7,586 nt of DNA from Melaminivora alkalimesophila (GTDB lineage Bacteria > Pseudomonadota > Gammaproteobacteria > Burkholderiales > Burkholderiaceae_C). Location of the stretch: the NCBI RefSeq assembly GCF_000282995.1, contig NZ_ALEE01000811.1, positions 1-7,586 of the forward strand. The letters are read 5' to 3'. Made by a program: the position numbers and the translations under genes. Positions 6,680 through 7,586 of the stretch are shown one piece after another (position 1 is the first letter of the stretch; the number at the start of each line of letters is the position of its first letter). Below the pieces are notes generated by a model. It saw nothing but the letters and a program-made list of their open reading frames with translations. It searched no databases and was not told where the DNA came from.

Positions 6680-6767
6680 TTGTCGTTGTGCAACGCGCGG
6701 AAGGCGGAGGCCGCGATCCCGTGCGCTGCCGTTTTGTTTTCACATCACCAACTGGAGAGACAAGTCC

Positions 6768-7586
6768 ATGGATCGTCGTTCAATCATCAAGCAGGCCGGC
6801 CTGGCCGGTGTGCTGGCCGCCGGCGTGGCGCCCGCAGTGCACGCCCAAGAGACCGTGCGCTGGCGCATGGCCGCGAGCTTCCCCAAGTCCCTGGACACCA
6901 TCTTCGGCTCGGGCGTGAAGTTCGCCGAGACCGTCAAGGAACTCTCGGGCGGCAAGTTCGAGGTGTCGGTGCACGCCGCCGGTGAGCTGATGCCCGCCTT
7001 CGGCGTGGTCGACGCGCTGGAGAAGGACACCATCGAGATGGCCCTGTCCGCCGCCTACTACTTCACGGGCAAGGACCCCATCTTCGCCTTCAGCTGCGCC
7101 GTGCCCTTCGGCCTGACGGCGTTGCAGAACATGGCCTGGAAGGACTACGGCAACGGCCGCAAGCTGCTCAACGAGTTCTTTGCCAAGTACAACTTCCAGA
7201 CGCTCAGCGCACTCAACACCACCACCCAGATGGGCGGCTGGTACAGGAAGGAGATCAAGACCGTCGAGGACCTGAAGGGCCTGAAGATGCGCATGGGCGG
7301 CGGCGTGTTCGGCGAGGGCATGGCCAAGCTGGGCGTGGTCGCGCAGAACCTGCCGGCCGGCGACCTGTACCAGGCGCTGGAGAAGGGCACGCTCGATGCC
7401 CTCGAGTTCGTCGGTCCCTACGACGACGAGAAGCTCGGCTTCAACAAGGTCGCCAAGTACTACTACTACCCGGGCTGGTGGGAAGGCGGCGCCGACCTGG
7501 AGTTCTTCATCAACAACAAGGCCTTCGAGAAGCTGTCGGCCGAGAACAAGGCAATCGTCAAGGCCGCCGCTGCCGTGGCGGCCGCC
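6768..7586 (+). CDS. TRAP transporter periplasmic solute-binding protein (DctP/TakP family), 3' end cut by window edge
   Basis: The periplasmic receptor of a sodium-driven TRAP transporter that hands a small carboxylate to DctQM-type membrane subunits. 273 codons are visible; the family usually has about 340-365 residues, so the C-terminal long helix is missing. Residues 1-26 form an export signal with twin arginines (D-R-R-S-I-I-K, possibly Tat-dependent), a hydrophobic core and probable cleavage after A-V-H-A. The mature part has 'WRMAASFPKSLDTIFG' at 32-47, 'TTTQMGGWYRKEI' at 151-163, 'DLKGLKMRMGG' at 168-178 with Arg175, 'DALEFVGPYDDEKLGF' at 210-225 and 'YYYYPGWWEGG' at 231-241. From memory these closely resemble the 2-oxoacid receptor TakP of Rhodobacter sphaeroides; Gln154, Arg175 and Glu213 fall where its ligand and cation residues are expected. 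A pyruvate-like ligand is an inference. The ATG at 6768 has GGAG 10 nt upstream. Membrane subunits would be expected to the right, outside the window. Confidence 0.92.
   Translation, partial: MDRRSIIKQAGLAGVLAAGVAPAVHAQETVRWRMAASFPKSLDTIFGSGVKFAETVKELSGGKFEVSVHAAGELMPAFGVVDALEKDTIEMALSAAYYFTGKDPIFAFSCAVPFGLTALQNMAWKDYGNGRKLLNEFFAKYNFQTLSALNTTTQMGGWYRKEIKTVEDLKGLKMRMGGGVFGEGMAKLGVVAQNLPAGDLYQALEKGTLDALEFVGPYDDEKLGFNKVAKYYYYPGWWEGGADLEFFINNKAFEKLSAENKAIVKAAAAVAAA

Larger units (their letters stand above)
6562..6767 (+). promoter_or_regulatory. Leader/intergenic region before the TRAP receptor gene
   Basis: These 206 bp contain no recognisable gene but several signals. Just after the dxs stop is an imperfect inverted repeat (6577-6588 with 6606-6615) that competes with two small adjacent hairpins (6583-6595, 6597-6609). 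Next come a weak bulged stem ending in T5 (6635-6674), a TACAAT hexamer (6674-6679), a 5-bp GC stem with a purine-rich loop (6696-6715), and a ribosome-binding GGAG at 6754-6757, 10 nt before the ATG. It probably holds the dxs transcript end and the promoter of the receptor gene. Confidence 0.55.

Noticed and set aside
1..7586. CRISPR array, mobile element, tRNA or defence cassette
   Set aside because: No regularly spaced repeats, transposase or integrase motifs, tRNA-like cloverleaf or recognised defence domains were seen on either strand.

Overview
The window looks like chromosomal DNA of a GC-rich betaproteobacterium, most likely Burkholderiales and probably Comamonadaceae-like. The evidence is the very high G+C, the strong third-position G/C bias (which leaves long spurious open frames on both strands), the xseB-ispA-dxs gene order, and a TakP/DctP-type TRAP receptor typical of such genomes. 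The family placement is inferred from protein character, not from a search. No RNA gene, insertion sequence, phage gene or CRISPR array is visible.

Left half (minus strand, read right to left): an orphan Rieske non-heme iron oxygenase alpha subunit (2017-3156) ends at a strong intrinsic terminator (1942-1978). A ten-helix DMT/EamA transporter (1012-1914) starts just 27 nt beyond the T-run. A 3-mercaptopyruvate sulfurtransferase (1-893) follows and runs off the left edge with probably only a few residues missing.

Right half (plus strand): exonuclease VII small subunit xseB (3438-3680) overlaps farnesyl-diphosphate synthase ispA (3680-4582) by one base. After an 86-bp gap comes dxs (4669-6561), the first enzyme of the MEP pathway. 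A 206-bp leader with several possible hairpins precedes a TRAP-transporter periplasmic receptor (from 6768), cut by the right edge at codon 273.

The Rieske gene and the xseB operon diverge from a 281-bp intergenic region with an AT-rich core and plausible -10 elements for both directions. Functionally, dxs makes DXP from pyruvate and glyceraldehyde 3-phosphate for isoprenoid synthesis, and ispA condenses the resulting C5 units to FPP. xseB is a DNA-repair/degradation subunit commonly co-transcribed with them. The TRAP receptor resembles a 2-oxoacid (pyruvate-type) binder.

Most of the window is ordinary housekeeping and transport. I see no convincing new multi-gene system. The most unusual element is the Rieske protein: its cluster-binding loop is about eight or more residues longer than usual and carries extra histidines, it has a Glu at the bridging position, and no redox partner is encoded nearby.
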